Shown: piece after piece, positions 1 through 8,572 of the stretch
Layout of the letters: each line of letters starts with the position of its first letter
Numbering within the stretch: the stretch's first letter is position 1
Assembly (NCBI GenBank): GCA_016713005.1
Contig: JADJPY010000006.1
Coordinates: forward strand, 1 to 64,000
Direction: 5' to 3'
Source of the DNA: Ramlibacter sp.
GTDB taxonomy: Bacteria; Pseudomonadota; Gammaproteobacteria; Burkholderiales; Burkholderiaceae_C
Length of the DNA stretch: 64,000 bases
The notes under the pieces: generated by a model
Databases searched by the model: none
What the model saw: only the letters and a program-made list of their open reading frames with translations
What the model was told of the DNA's origin: nothing
Position numbers and translations under genes: made by a program

Positions 1-120
1 AGATCGTCAGCGGCAATGAGGGCGTGAGCGCTTCTACCAGTCACTGGGCTACGCCGTGGAGCCGCGCGCATCAGCATGGGCAAGCGCATCCCGCAGAATA
101 TTGCCCGGGCGACTAGATTG
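1..120 (+). pseudogene. GNAT acetyltransferase, C-terminal remnant
   Basis: Joining two frames gives a C-terminus reading roughly GNEGV-AFYQSLGYAVEPR-SMGKRI, the typical end of a GNAT N-acetyltransferase of the YpeA type (acetyl-CoA fold, AFYxSLGY helix). One base is missing near 32 and about two extra lie near 71, so no single frame covers it. The 5' part is outside the window. Family membership is inferred from these few motifs only. Confidence 0.5.
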
Positions 121-136
121 AAGGTGGAGAAACGGG

Positions 137-350
137 ATGAAGACTTTTTTTTTCTGCTGGTCTCTCTTGTTTGCTGTTCGTGGCGGTTGCATTTCCGCTG
201 GTGGTCGTTGTGGGAGGCGATCGCACCTGCCTGCAGATCGTCAGGCCGAATCTTGCTGCATCAAGCCAGTTCGAAGGCCTGAACCGCACCTTCTATTGGT
301 TGGCGGAAAACCGACCATTTTGGGCGTCGTGGGAGCCTTGGGACTTTTGA
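137..350 (+). pseudogene. small membrane-protein-like reading frame, frameshifted
   Basis: ATG at 137 follows a purine-rich stretch and encodes a hydrophobic start (MKTFFF...). After a frame change near 175 the reading continues through FVAVAFPLVVVVGG to a stop at 348-350, giving about 70 residues with one membrane segment or signal anchor. A run of nine T is present near the start and is a likely indel site. I do not recognise the family; it may not be a real gene. Confidence 0.25.
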
Positions 351-397
351 CATCAAAATTTTCTTGCTCTGACAGACCCCCATGATGGATTCGGAGT

Positions 398-452
398 AAA
401 TCGGCCTCCAGCCCCCGTGGATACTGGATGACCCACTACTTTGATTCAAAAG
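398..452 (+). repeat. 54 bp dispersed repeat, copy 1
   Basis: Begins AAATCGGCCTCCAGCCCCCG, then ATACTGGATGACCCACTA and a degenerate tail. It is 88% or so like copy 2 by eye over the first 40 bases. It ends 5 bp before the DUF2164 start codon. Confidence 0.75.
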
Positions 453-457
453 CAATC

Positions 458-721
458 ATGGCCATCGAAATCCCCAAAAGCCCGCAAGGAAGCCATCGCC
501 TCCATCGAGCGGTACTTTCAGGGAGAACATGGACTTGAGGATTGGCAAGATCGCCGCGGCACGCTGGCGCGGGCTACTTTCTGGAAGGGCTGGGCCCGTT
601 GGTACCAACCAGGCCGTGGCCGACGTGCAAGAGCGCCTGCAGCCCAGTGGAAGAGCTGGACATCGAGGGGCGGAGGACGAGTTCCAGTACTGGCGCAAGT
701 TCGACAAGCGAGACGGGGTAG
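458..721 (+). pseudogene. DUF2164 family protein, frameshifted
   Basis: Begins MAIEIPK and, across at least three frames, reads EAIASIERYFQ, then MDLRIGKIAA, then NQAVADVQERLQ, then EDEFQYWRKFDKR. This is the complete course of a DUF2164 protein of about 85 residues (function unknown, common in proteobacteria). Several single-base gains or losses break it. A GGGG run just before the final TAG hides the natural stop in the wrong frame. The start is 5 bp after a dispersed repeat. Confidence 0.75.
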
Positions 722-809
722 CCGCGCGTCCCAGCTGTCTCCCAAGCGATTGAGCCGCCGCGCCTGCGGTGTGTCAACGTTGCCATCCATCACGATATGC
801 GGAGGCGAC

Positions 810-1511
810 TTGAGCAGTGTCCTGAGGCTACACCCTGGCCGACGGCGTGGCCACCATTGCGCTGGACGACGCATGGCCAACGTGATGGGGTGGACATGCT
901 GCGCACCATCGGCACAGCGCTGGACCGCGCCGAGGCCGACAAGGCCGTGGTGGTGCTGCGCGGGCGCGACAGGTCTGTTCTATGGCGGGTTTGATATGGG
1001 CGCCTTCAAGCGCAGGCCGCCGAGGTGCGACCAGAGGGCGGTGCGGAGCTTGACGCACCGCCTTGCTGTCGTTCCCCCCCCACGGTGCTGGCAGTGGCCA
1101 CGGGCATGCGGTGGCGATGGATGATTGTTCCTGCTCAGCGCGGACCACCGCGTCGGACTGGGCCCGGAGCGCGTCCGGGCACCAGGCTTCAGGACTGAAA
1201 AAGCAGACTGACGCGCCACTTTGCCATCGGTGGCGACAGCGCTGGCGCCCGCGCGCTTCAACCTGGCACGTTGATAGCCGCCCCTTACACAACAGCAGGC
1301 CGTGGCGGCCGGCTTCCTGGACGAGCTGGTTACTGCCGAGGCCCTGCCACGCTGCTGGCCACGCGGGACCACACACCCGCGCAAGCCGGCACATGGAGTC
1401 TCCACACCGCCACCAAGCAGCGCCTGCGCGCGAGCGCACCCTGGCCGCGTTGCGCGAGAGGCGATCGACCGGGATGTGGCGGGGTGGCGGAAGCAGTTCA
1501 GGCGAGGATGA
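810..1511 (+). pseudogene. enoyl-CoA hydratase/isomerase (crotonase) remnant
   Basis: Fragments in all three frames line up as a small crotonase: YTLADGVATIAL, MLRTIGTALDRAEADKAVVVLRG, GGFDMGAFK, VVAVATGHAVAMG-like text around 1075-1115, LLSADHRVG-like text, and VAAGFLDELVTAEALP near 1300-1340, ending WRKQF. A GGAGG box lies at 801-805, 5 bp ahead of TTG at 810. The family catalyses hydration or isomerisation of acyl-CoA. With this many indels no product is expected if the sequence is correct. Confidence 0.75.
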
Positions 1512-1530
1512 CCCGGCAAAATGAAGTGGC

Positions 1531-1584
1531 AAATCGGCCTCCAGCCCCCGCCAGTACTGGCTGACCCACTATCAATTTCATATC
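1531..1584 (+). repeat. 54 bp dispersed repeat, copy 2
   Basis: AAATCGGCCTCCAGCCCCCG, then CCAGTACTGGCTGACCCACT and ATCAATTTCATATC. It separates the crotonase remnant from the convergent PA2778-like remnant. Confidence 0.8.
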
Positions 1585-1595
1585 GCCCGTAGGCG

Positions 1596-2585
1596 CTATG
1601 GCGGGGCGTCCCGCCGCTGCACGATGCCGGCGCGGGTGGTGGCGATGTCGGCGGCAAACGGGCCTCCGCCCACGGCGGCACGGTCCCGATCAGGGCCAGC
1701 GCCTCGGCGTGGCGGCCCTGGTCGGACACCACCTGCGCCAGGTTGTTGATCAGCTCGGGCGAGTCGGGGTGCTTGAGCAGCGCAACTTGCAGCACAGCCT
1801 CGGCCTGCAGCAGGTCGTGCGCCTCGTAATGGCGGTTGGAGTGCCAGGCTGGCCGGTCGGTTTGCCGGGCCAGCGCTGCGCAAAGGCGGCCCAGGCGCGG
1901 CGGGATTCTTCGGGTTGGGCGCTGCGCTCAAACGCCAGCAGCGCGGGCAGGTAGCTGGCTTCGGTGGCGGTGGCGGGCAGGGTGCCGGGCTTGGCTGACC
2001 ACCATGGCCCAGTAGCCGCTGCGCCGCCAGGTCAGCTCGAAGATGGGTGAAAGGCACCACCTCGCGCGGGTGGTGCCCGAGCGCAGCAGAGCCGCCGGCC
2101 TCGTAGTTGAAGCCCACCACCACGGCGTAGTGCCAGCGGGCAAAGGGCGGCAGGCCCACGTCCTGCAGCACCAGCACGGGGGCGGCCAGCGGCCAGCTCG
2201 CGCAGCAGGGCGTCGTAGTGCGGCGGCAGCTGCCAGGCCACGCGGCCGTGCAGGAGCGGCGCGGCCAGCATCTCCACCTGCAGGCTGCCCTGGCGCGAGG
2301 GCAGGTAGACCCGCCGGACCAGGGGCGTCCGGTCGGCCTGCGCCTGACGCGTGCAGCACCGTGGCCAGCGCGGCAGGGCCGCACTGGTAATCGCTTTGCG
2401 CAAAAAAAAGGCACCGCGTCCAGCTCTGGCTGGCGCGGCACTTCAGCAGGCCAGCCGCTGCGCAACCTGATGGTCTGGGGGACCATCTTCGCGCAGCCGG
2501 GCCAGGGCGCCAATCAGGCCCAGTAGGGGCCAACAGGCCAGCGGTCGCCTGCAGTGCCCGCAGGCCCTGCAGCGCCAATAGGCCC
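1596..2585 (-). pseudogene. PA2778-like C39-type cysteine peptidase with TPR tail, frameshifted
   Basis: Read on the minus strand across frames: VPFFAQSDYQCGPAALATVL (a C39-peptidase Cys motif), then LPSRQGSLQVEML, then VLVLQDVGLPPFARWHYAVVVGFN (His motif), then a TPR-like part LLKHPDSPELINNLAQVVSDQGRHAEALALI. This is the order in the PA2778 family, which is normally coded directly after a PA2779-type gene, as here. At least four indels break it. The name rests on remembered family features, not a search. Confidence 0.7.
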
Positions 2586-2589
2586 AGGT

Positions 2590-2925
2590 TCAACGGCGAT
2601 ACCAGATGACCCGCCACCAGCAGGCCGATGATCACCACGGCGGCCAGGGTGCTCAGGCCACCTGCGGGTGCGGTGTTGATGTTGTCGGCCAGGGTGCGGA
2701 CTTCGGCGTCCGTCATGGCGGCCACGCGCTCGGCGGCGATGGCCGGGTCCAGGCCTTGCGCCTGCATCTGCTCAGACACGTCGCTGCGCGTCAGTGTGGA
2801 CAGCACCAGGGCACGGTCGGGCGAGATGGCGGCGGCCGCCTGCTCGGTGCGGATCATGCCGGCACTGGCCGTCTGGAAGGTCAGGACATCAGGGAGACGA
2901 TCAGGACGCGGCAAAGCGTTTTCAT
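2590..2925 (-). pseudogene. PA2779 family membrane protein, frameshifted
   Basis: ATG at 2925 gives MKTLCRVLIVSLMS and then a frame change into LTFQTASAGMI. A long intact part follows (ALVLSTLTRSDVSEQMQ, GLDPAIAAERVAAMTDAEVRTLAD) with a C-terminal membrane helix LSTLAAVVIIGLLV. The natural end WYRR-stop lies in another frame (stop at 2590-2592). The protein is of unknown role and pairs with the downstream PA2778-like peptidase. Confidence 0.7.
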
Positions 2926-3003
2926 TGCGACGGATTTCATGGGGCATTCCCTTGTGCACGGGGCACGGCGGTGGAGGATCGGGCCTGGCGGTTCTCACGC
3001 GCC

Positions 3004-3397
3004 ATGGGCCTGGAGACGATCTTCAGCCTGCCCCGGCGCAGGGTCGGCGTCAGCGTACAGTGGTGCATGGCCGAACCAACCCGCCGGGGCCGCCTGCTGA
3101 TCTTCCTGTTGGTCGGGGGCATGGGCCTGTTCATCATCCTGCTGTATGCCGGTGTTGTGCCCTGGCGGCCAAGCGGGCGCTGTCGTGCTGTGTTTTGCGA
3201 TCCCTACCACTGGCAGGTGCTGTGCTTCGGCATCACCTTCGTTTGCGCAGGCCTCAGCTTCGTCATTCCCCGGCACTGGAAATCCGTGGGCGTGCTGTGC
3301 TCGCTGACGCTGCTGGTCAGCTTCGTGGCGGGGTTGGTGGGTCGTTCTGGGCGCGTTAGGCAGGCCGATGCGGGTGGCGGCAGATTTTCGCAAGTAA
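3004..3397 (+). pseudogene. small multi-pass membrane protein with shifted C-terminus
   Basis: From ATG 3004 (or 3067, MAEPTRRGRLL) the frame encodes three or four hydrophobic helices: LLIFLLVGGMGLFIILLYAGV, FGITFVCAGLSFVI and VLCSLTLLVSFVAGLV. One base change near 3335 would move translation into WWVVLGALGRPMRVAADFRK and a stop at 3395-3397, just where repeat copy 3 starts. As printed, the frame runs through the repeat to 3480. Family not recognised. Confidence 0.45.
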
Positions 3398-3444
3398 TTG
3401 GTCTCCAGCTGGGGTGCTTGCTGACCCACTATCAGTTTGATACC
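3396..3444 (+). repeat. 54 bp dispersed repeat, copy 3 (divergent)
   Basis: AATTGGTCTCCAGCTGGGG, then TGCTTGCTGACCCACTATCA and GTTTGATACC. The CTGACCCACTATCA part matches copies 2 and 4. Confidence 0.65.
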
Positions 3445-3511
3445 GTTACCGAATTGGCGATACATCAATCATACGATTGACAGTGTGATTAATCGTACCG
3501 ATAATCAGGCC

Positions 3512-3827
3512 ATGCCATCCCTCACCGCCAACGATCTCAAGACCAAGGCGTCGCCGCCATCGAGGCGTCGCTGGCGCATCGGCCCGAGGCCACCATTTCC
3601 GTGCGCGGCAAAGACCGGTTTGTGGTCGTGGGCCTGGCGCATTACCACTACCTGCGTGAGTGAGCTGGATGCTGCACTGGCCCTGAGCCAGGCCGACATG
3701 GCTGCAGGGCGTTTCGTGTCGGAGTCCGCTACTGCGCACATGGACCGGCTGCAAGCCTTGCTGGATGCGCCTGCCGACGCCAGCCCTGGTGCCAGGCAAG
3801 CCCGCGCCGCGCCTCAAGCCCGCCTGA
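3512..3827 (+). pseudogene. Phd/YefM-type antitoxin, frameshifted
   Basis: ATG 3512 gives MPSLTANDLKTK. After loss of one G the text continues AAIEASLAHRPEATISVRGK, DRFVVVGLAHYHYLRE, and after a second loss ELDAALALSQADMAAGRFV. This is the fold and length of a prevent-host-death type antitoxin that binds DNA and neutralises its toxin. It lies directly upstream of a RelE-like toxin remnant. At least three indels are present. Confidence 0.65.
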
Positions 3828-3849
3828 CGCTGCCCGCCCCAAGCGCCTC

Positions 3850-4124
3850 ATGGCCTGGCAACTGGTCTTTACCGACAGCTATGTGCGGATCGCGCTGCGG
3901 TTTTGCGTCGCCACCCGAATCTGAAGGCACAGTACGCCAAGACGCTGGCGCTGCTGGAAGCTAACCCGCATCACCCGTCGCTGCGCCTGCATGCGCTGCA
4001 GGGCAGGCTCGACGGTTTGCATTCGGTCTCCATCAACCTGTCGTACCGCATCACGCTGGAGCTGGTCATTCGCGACGGGCAGATCATTCCCGTCAATGTG
4101 GGCGGGCATGACGAGGTGTACTAG
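3850..4124 (+). pseudogene. RelE/YafQ-like mRNA interferase toxin, frameshifted
   Basis: Begins MAWQLVFTDSYVRIALRF. One T is missing in a T run (near 3902) before RRHPNLKAQYAKTLALLEANP. The remaining frame, SLRLHALQGRLDGLHSVSIN, LSYRITLELVIRDGQIIPVN and VGGHDEVY, is the classic C-terminus of the RelE/ParE-superfamily toxins. Length about 91 residues as expected. The pair with 3512-3827 would be a type II toxin-antitoxin module; with a single frameshift, a working toxin is unlikely unless the indel is an error. Confidence 0.7.
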
Positions 4125-4212
4125 ACGTTCGAGGCGCAGGGCTTCCCGCAGTGTTTGACAACATCCGGGCCTGGATTTAACGTCCCGCTGACACCATCCC
4201 CGGGAGCCCGCT

Positions 4213-4582
4213 GTGGACCGTCGCAGTTTTATCGAATCCTGTTCGGCTGGCGCGGCCTGCCTCACCGCTTCGGCAGCGCTGCCGGTGCTGGCGGCGGACG
4301 CCAGGCCCCGCGCTTACGCCCGTGTGCTGCTGACCAACGAGTTTGGCGACGCGCTCAAGGCGTCCAGCCTGCAGGCGCAGACCAACTACGTCTTTCATTA
4401 CCCGTTCGAGGCGACCCCGGTGTTTTTGCTCAACCTCGGGCGTGCCGCGCCGCGCAGGCGCTGGCCACCAAGGACCGCGAGGCCTACGCCTGGCCGGGCG
4501 GGTGGGGCCGCAGCGCAGCGTGGTGGCGTTCTCGGCGATTTGCGCCCACCAGCTGGTGTACCACGCCGCAGGTGAGCTTCAT
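4213..4582 (+). pseudogene. Rieske [2Fe-2S] protein, 5' part, cut by transposon
   Basis: GTG at 4213 starts MDRRSFIESCSAGAACLTAS, a Tat-like or signal-like leader. It is followed by LLTNEFGDALKASSLQAQTN, YVFHYPFEATPVFLLNLG and, in a neighbouring frame, AFSAICAHQLVY with the first Cys-x-His cluster ligand pair (CAH). Indels lie near 4445 and 4566. At 4582 the frame is cut by the transposon and resumes at 31014, where the joined text reads VSFISFRKSKSAKG. The second ligand pair lies in the far half. Confidence 0.8.
4578..4582. repeat. target-site duplication TTCAT, left copy
   Basis: TTCAT directly precedes the GGGG end of the transposon; the same five bases follow its right end at 31009-31013. 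Tn3-family elements usually duplicate 5 bp. Removing the element and one copy restores the Rieske frame. Confidence 0.85.
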
Positions 4583-4629
4583 GGGGGATCTCGGTTTCGG
4601 TGCAGATCGTAGCGGTTTGAGGCCCGGGA
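4583..4629 (+). repeat. left terminal inverted repeat of the transposon
   Basis: Starts GGGGGATCTCGG followed by TTTCGGTGCAGATCG. The complement of the right end starts GGGGTGATCTTG, TTTTCCGTGCCAATCATCG. Allowing one missing T after GGGG, the two align over about 45 bases with scattered mismatches. Confidence 0.75.
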
Positions 4630-4651
4630 AAACCCTGCCCGCGCTCCAACA

Positions 4652-5206
4652 TCAGAAAGGCTGTGCAAAGGCCCACTGACCGGTCTGTCCCGCGGTGGCC
4701 GGTGTCTTCAAACCTGCTCGAGCAGTTGGTCGATCAGGCGCTGCAACTCCAGCGAAATCGGGCTGGCCGACATATCGCTTGACGATTTCGCCGCGCCTGT
4801 TCAACAGAAATGTCGTCGGCGTCAACTGCACGTCTCCCCAGGACCTTGCGACGGCGCCGGTGTTGTCGATGGCGACATCGAAGGGAAGGCGGCGAGTGCT
4901 TGCAAAGTTCACGACGTAGGCCGGAGGGTCATAGCTCATTGCCACCGCCACCGTGCGATAGCCGCGATGCTTGTACTTCTCGTATGTCTGGATGAGCTGC
5001 GGCATCTCGGCCACACAGGTTGTGCAACTGGTGGCCCAGAAGTTCACGAGGGCGACATTGCCTCGCAGATCCTCCGTGGACAGACTGCTGCCGTCGAGGA
5101 GAACAAACTTCGTCGGCGGCGCCGCAGTCCTTCCCTGGAACAGGAACACCGTGATCGCCCCCGAAAGTGCGAGGACGACGGCGAAGATTGCGAGCCTTCT
5201 TTGCAT
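4652..5206 (-). CDS. TlpA-like thiol-disulfide protein, C-terminus shifted
   Basis: Start ATG at 5206 with AGGAGT upstream. The first ~30 residues (MQRRLAIFAVVLALSGAITV) form a signal anchor or cleavable signal, so the domain is periplasmic. A thioredoxin/AhpC-TSA fold follows, with WATSCTTC carrying the CxxC active site and LTPTTFLLNRRGEIVKRYVG containing the cis-Pro strand. One extra G near 4760 shifts the end; removing it gives PDFAELQRLIDQLLEQV and a stop at 4708. The family reduces periplasmic disulfides, for example in cytochrome or copper-site maturation. It lies next to the left end of the transposon and may belong with the Sco/Dsb cargo. Confidence 0.75.
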   Translation of the reverse strand: MQRRLAIFAVVLALSGAITVFLFQGRTAAPPTKFVLLDGSSLSTEDLRGNVALVNFWATSCTTCVAEMPQLIQTYEKYKHRGYRTVAVAMSYDPPAYVVNFASTRRLPFDVAIDNTGAVARSWGDVQLTPTTFLLNRRGEIVKRYVGQPDFAGVAAPDRPTARAGLKTPATAGQTGQWAFAQPF

Positions 5207-5380
5207 GATGAACTCCTGACTCAACCGTTTCAGCAGCGGCCTGATTGTCCCATGTGGTTCCCTTGACCAGCCATCTGAGCGCGATGTTCGAGGCCTGCAC
5301 TTGAGGTTCGTCGCCCCTTTCGGGTTGGTCTTGTTTTTTGTGCTACGTGCCGCGCTTCGACGTGCCACAGACGCGAGGCC

Positions 5381-5896
5381 TCAGGCACGCATTTTTTTGC
5401 AACTTCCGCTCATTTTCCTTTGTAGAGCGGTGCCTACTTCGCGGTGCACCCCGGCTACATGCGGCTCGTGCGTGTGTCCTTTCTGGGCATGGTCGTGCTG
5501 CCGTGCGGCCTTCTCAATACCATTGATGATCCCGCAATCGCTGACGGAATGCCTGTCCACACATTGCACCCTCAGGCTGCGCAAATCCTTCTCCAGCGTT
5601 TTCAGCTCGCGGATGCGCGAAACGACGTGCCCAATGTGTGCGTCAAGCAGGCTGTTGACATCGGCGCAATCCGCGGTCGGGTCATCCTTGAACTGCAGCA
5701 GCGCCCGAATCTCATCCAAAGCCATGTCCAGGCAACGGCAGTGGCGAATGAAAGCCAGCCGTTGAATGTGCGTTGCGTCATAGACCCGATAGTTGCCGGA
5801 GGTGCGCGTGGGCGCGGGAAGTAGCCGTTGCCGCTCGTAGTACCGGATCGTTTCGGCCTGCGTGCCGGCAGCACGCGCGAGTTCACCAATTTTCAT
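5381..5896 (-). CDS. cadR: Cd(II)/Pb(II)-responsive MerR-family regulator CadR
   Basis: 171 residues from ATG 5896 (MKIGELARAAGTQAETIRYY), a MerR winged-helix DNA-binding domain followed by a dimerisation helix. Cysteines at DDPTADCAD, SLRVQC and SDCGI match the three-Cys site known in CadR/PbrR. The tail is His-rich (HDHAQKGHTHEPH), also typical of CadR. It is divergent from cadA with a shared 98 bp promoter region, so it should repress and, on Cd or Pb binding, distort and activate the cadA promoter. The product is about the usual family length or slightly longer. Confidence 0.9.
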   Translation of the reverse strand: MKIGELARAAGTQAETIRYYERQRLLPAPTRTSGNYRVYDATHIQRLAFIRHCRCLDMALDEIRALLQFKDDPTADCADVNSLLDAHIGHVVSRIRELKTLEKDLRSLRVQCVDRHSVSDCGIINGIEKAARQHDHAQKGHTHEPHVAGVHREVGTALQRKMSGSCKKMRA

Positions 5897-5957
5897 GATC
5901 GCCTCGTTCCACAAGAAGTTCGACAAATCCCCCACAAGGGGTATTTGTCCTACATGC

Positions 5958-5989
5958 TTGACTTTAAGGTCGCTACAGAGTTTCAAATT
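5958..5989 (+). promoter_or_regulatory. cadA promoter with CadR-type operator
   Basis: A -35-like TTGACT at 5958-5963 and a weak -10 near 5984 leave about 20 bp between them, the overlong spacing of MerR-controlled promoters. The spacer holds the dyad ACTTTAAGG-TCG-CTACAGAGT (5961-5982), close to the known cad/pbr operator pattern (two arms around a GCTACAG half). Confidence 0.7.
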
Positions 5990-5994
5990 AGGCC

Positions 5995-8298
5995 ATGAAA
6001 CACATTTCCACCTCCGCTTCCGCCACCGATAGTTGCGGCTCGGCTGCCTGTTCCAACGTGCCTGCTCAGGAAAAGACTCCCCCCATTGCGTCCGGGCCGG
6101 GCAAATCTTTCCGGATCGCCACGATGGATTGCAGTTCGGAAGAGTCGGAGATCCGCCAGGCCCTGGAGTCCGTGCCCGGCATCCGCTCGCTGGGTTTCCA
6201 ACTGGGAGCCCGCACCCTCAGGATCGACGCGGACGAGGCAGCTTACGCGCCGGCGCTGGAGGCCATTCGCAAGGCGGGCTTCGATCCGCTGGCGGTCGAG
6301 GCAAAGGTCGCGCTCTCGGTCAGCGCCTCGGAAACACCCGGGCATGACCATGACCATGATTCCCCCGGGCTCGCGGGCGGCATCTCGCGCCTGGTGCTGG
6401 CCTTGGTGTTGGCCACCGGCGCGGAAGCGATCTCTTTCCTTGCCCCGGACGAGATGGTCTGGAAAATCGCCGGGATGGCCGTGGCCGCTGTGGCTATCTG
6501 GCTTGCCGGAATCGACACGTACAAGAAGGGAATGGCCGCGCTCATGCGCGGCAAGCTCAACATCAATGCGTTGATGTCGGTTGCCGTGACGGGTGCCTTT
6601 GTCATCGGGCAATGGCCCGAGGCGGCAATGGTGATGGCCTTGTACGCGATCGCGGAGTTGATCGAGGCCAAAGCGGTGGATCGGGCCCGCAATGCCATCA
6701 AGAGCCTGCTGGAGCTGGCGCCCGAGGAAGCTCTGGTTCTGGGCACGGACGGGGCATGGTCCGTGCGGCCGGTCGCTGCCGTGGAACTGAACGCAACAGT
6801 TCGGATCAAGCCCGGGGAGCGTGTCCCTCTGGACGGCGTTGTGACCAAGGGCAATGGCGCCATCAACCAGGCACCGGTCACCGGCGAAAGCATTCCAGTG
6901 GACAAGGCGCCTGGAGATCAGGTGTTCGCAGGCACGATCAACGAAACCGGTGAGTTGGAGTTCCGGGTGACCGCCGGTGCCAGCAACAGCACCTTGGCGC
7001 GAAGCATCCAGGCCGCCGAGCAAGCGCAGGGGACCCGCGCGCCGACACAGCGCTTCGTGGACAGGTTCGCCGCGATCTACACGCCGGCGGTATTCGCTAT
7101 TGCCGTCGCGGTTGCGCTTGGCACGCCGTTCCTTCTGGACCTCGCCTGGCTGGAAGCTCTATACAAGGCTCTTGTCCTGCTGGTGATCGCGTGCCCTTGC
7201 GCGCTGGTCATCTCAACACCGGTCACGGTGGTCAGCGGATTGGCAGCTGGCGCCCGCCGGGGCATCCTGATCAAGGGCGGCACGTACCTGGAAGATGCAA
7301 GGCTGCTCAAGGCGGTAGCCCTGGACAAGACTGGGACCATCACTGAAGGCAAACCCAAGCTCGTCGATTGGCGCACCTGGGACGGGGCCGACGAATCGGC
7401 CGCCAAGCAGATGGGGGCAAGCCTTGCCGCACGCTCTGACCACCCGGTTTCCAGGGCGATTGCTCAAGGTCTTGCTTTGGAGGGCGCGGAAGTCGTGGAC
7501 TTCAAGGCGCTGCCGGGGCGCGGCGTCGAGGGCGTGGTCAACGGCGTTCACCTCGCACTTGGCAACCATCGCCTGGTTCATGAGCGCGGCCTGTGCGGCC
7601 CTGAACTCGAAGCGGAGCTGGGCAAGCATGAGCAGCAAGGACGCACCGTCACCCTGCTGGCCGAGAACAGCCGCGTGCTGGCTCTATTTGCGGTCGCGGA
7701 TACCATCCGCGAAACATCCAAGCAGGCGATTCTTGACCTGAAGGCCCTGGGCGTCACGCCGGTGATGCTCACCGGAGACAACATGGCCACGGCCAAGGCG
7801 ATCGCCGCCCAAGCGGGTATCAGCGATGCGCGGGGCGATCTGCTCCCGGAGGCCAAACTGGAAGCCATCAAGGAGATGCAGCAACGGTACGGCCCCACCG
7901 GCATGACCGGCGACGGCATCAACGACGCGCCGGCGTTGGCGAAGTCGGACATCGGCTTTGCCATGGGCGGCGCCGGAACGGACACGGCCATGGAGGCCGC
8001 GGACGTGGTCATCATGAACGACAACCTGGAGCGCGTCGCGGAGACGGTTCGCCTGTCCAAGCGGACCCATGCGGTGCTGTGGCAGAACATCACGCTGGCG
8101 CTCGGCATCAAGAGCGTCTTCCTGGTCATGGCGGTGTTCGGCACGGCCACCATGTGGATGGCCGTATTCGCCGACATGGGGGCGAGTCTGCTCGTGGTCG
8201 GCAATGGGCTGCGCTTGCTACGTGGGACCAAATTCGAGCCTTCGGTGAAGCCGGCCTCGCAACCCAAAGCTGTCCACGCCCATGACCATGCCCACTGA
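5995..8298 (+). CDS. cadA: Cd/Zn/Pb-exporting P1B-type ATPase CadA
   Basis: 767 residues. An N-terminal metal-binding domain has the DCxxEE variant (MDCSSEE, about residue 44) and is followed by a His-rich linker (GHDHDHDS). The core has TGES in the actuator (APVTGESIPVDKA), the CPC metal site in helix 6 (VIACPCALVIS), the phosphorylated Asp in DKTGT (ALDKTGTITEG), the HP motif (ARSDHPVS), TGDN and GDGINDAPALA. The C-terminus is again His-rich (HAHDHAH). It pumps divalent soft metals from the cytoplasm. It is controlled by the divergent cadR and overlaps the next small frame. Confidence 0.93.
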   Translation: MKHISTSASATDSCGSAACSNVPAQEKTPPIASGPGKSFRIATMDCSSEESEIRQALESVPGIRSLGFQLGARTLRIDADEAAYAPALEAIRKAGFDPLAVEAKVALSVSASETPGHDHDHDSPGLAGGISRLVLALVLATGAEAISFLAPDEMVWKIAGMAVAAVAIWLAGIDTYKKGMAALMRGKLNINALMSVAVTGAFVIGQWPEAAMVMALYAIAELIEAKAVDRARNAIKSLLELAPEEALVLGTDGAWSVRPVAAVELNATVRIKPGERVPLDGVVTKGNGAINQAPVTGESIPVDKAPGDQVFAGTINETGELEFRVTAGASNSTLARSIQAAEQAQGTRAPTQRFVDRFAAIYTPAVFAIAVAVALGTPFLLDLAWLEALYKALVLLVIACPCALVISTPVTVVSGLAAGARRGILIKGGTYLEDARLLKAVALDKTGTITEGKPKLVDWRTWDGADESAAKQMGASLAARSDHPVSRAIAQGLALEGAEVVDFKALPGRGVEGVVNGVHLALGNHRLVHERGLCGPELEAELGKHEQQGRTVTLLAENSRVLALFAVADTIRETSKQAILDLKALGVTPVMLTGDNMATAKAIAAQAGISDARGDLLPEAKLEAIKEMQQRYGPTGMTGDGINDAPALAKSDIGFAMGGAGTDTAMEAADVVIMNDNLERVAETVRLSKRTHAVLWQNITLALGIKSVFLVMAVFGTATMWMAVFADMGASLLVVGNGLRLLRGTKFEPSVKPASQPKAVHAHDHAH

Positions 8299-8572
8299 GA
8301 CGCCCGACTCACCCCGCCGCCCTATCGACGAAGCCCTGGCTGATGCCGGGCAGCCGGTTTCAACGCTGGTGCTGCCTAGGCTGTTCGATCGCTTCTTTCG
8401 TATTCAAACATCACGCGAGGGGGGCAGCGAGAACCATGGTCTTGGCCTCGCAATCGTCGCGGCAATCGCGCACATGCACGGGGGACAGATCCTTGCCGCG
8501 TGCGAAGGCGGCGTCACTTCGATCGGCTTCACGATCTCCACCATACCGTCCACCGGTCGGGTCCTGTCCTGA
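8282..8572 (+). CDS. truncated sensor histidine kinase, ATPase-domain fragment
   Basis: 96 residues whose centre reads LPRLFDRFFRIQTSREGGSE, HGLGLAIVAAIAHMHGG and GVTSIGFTI. This is the F/G2-box end of a histidine kinase HATPase domain of the metal-sensor (CzcS/CopS) type. The H-box, N-box and membrane part are absent, so it cannot be a working kinase. The frame starts inside the last codons of cadA and ends in a TGATG overlap with the DUF3703 gene. It is most likely a leftover of a sensor kinase joined to cadA by deletion. Whether it is translated is unknown. Confidence 0.6.
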   Translation: MTMPTETPDSPRRPIDEALADAGQPVSTLVLPRLFDRFFRIQTSREGGSENHGLGLAIVAAIAHMHGGQILAACEGGVTSIGFTISTIPSTGRVLS

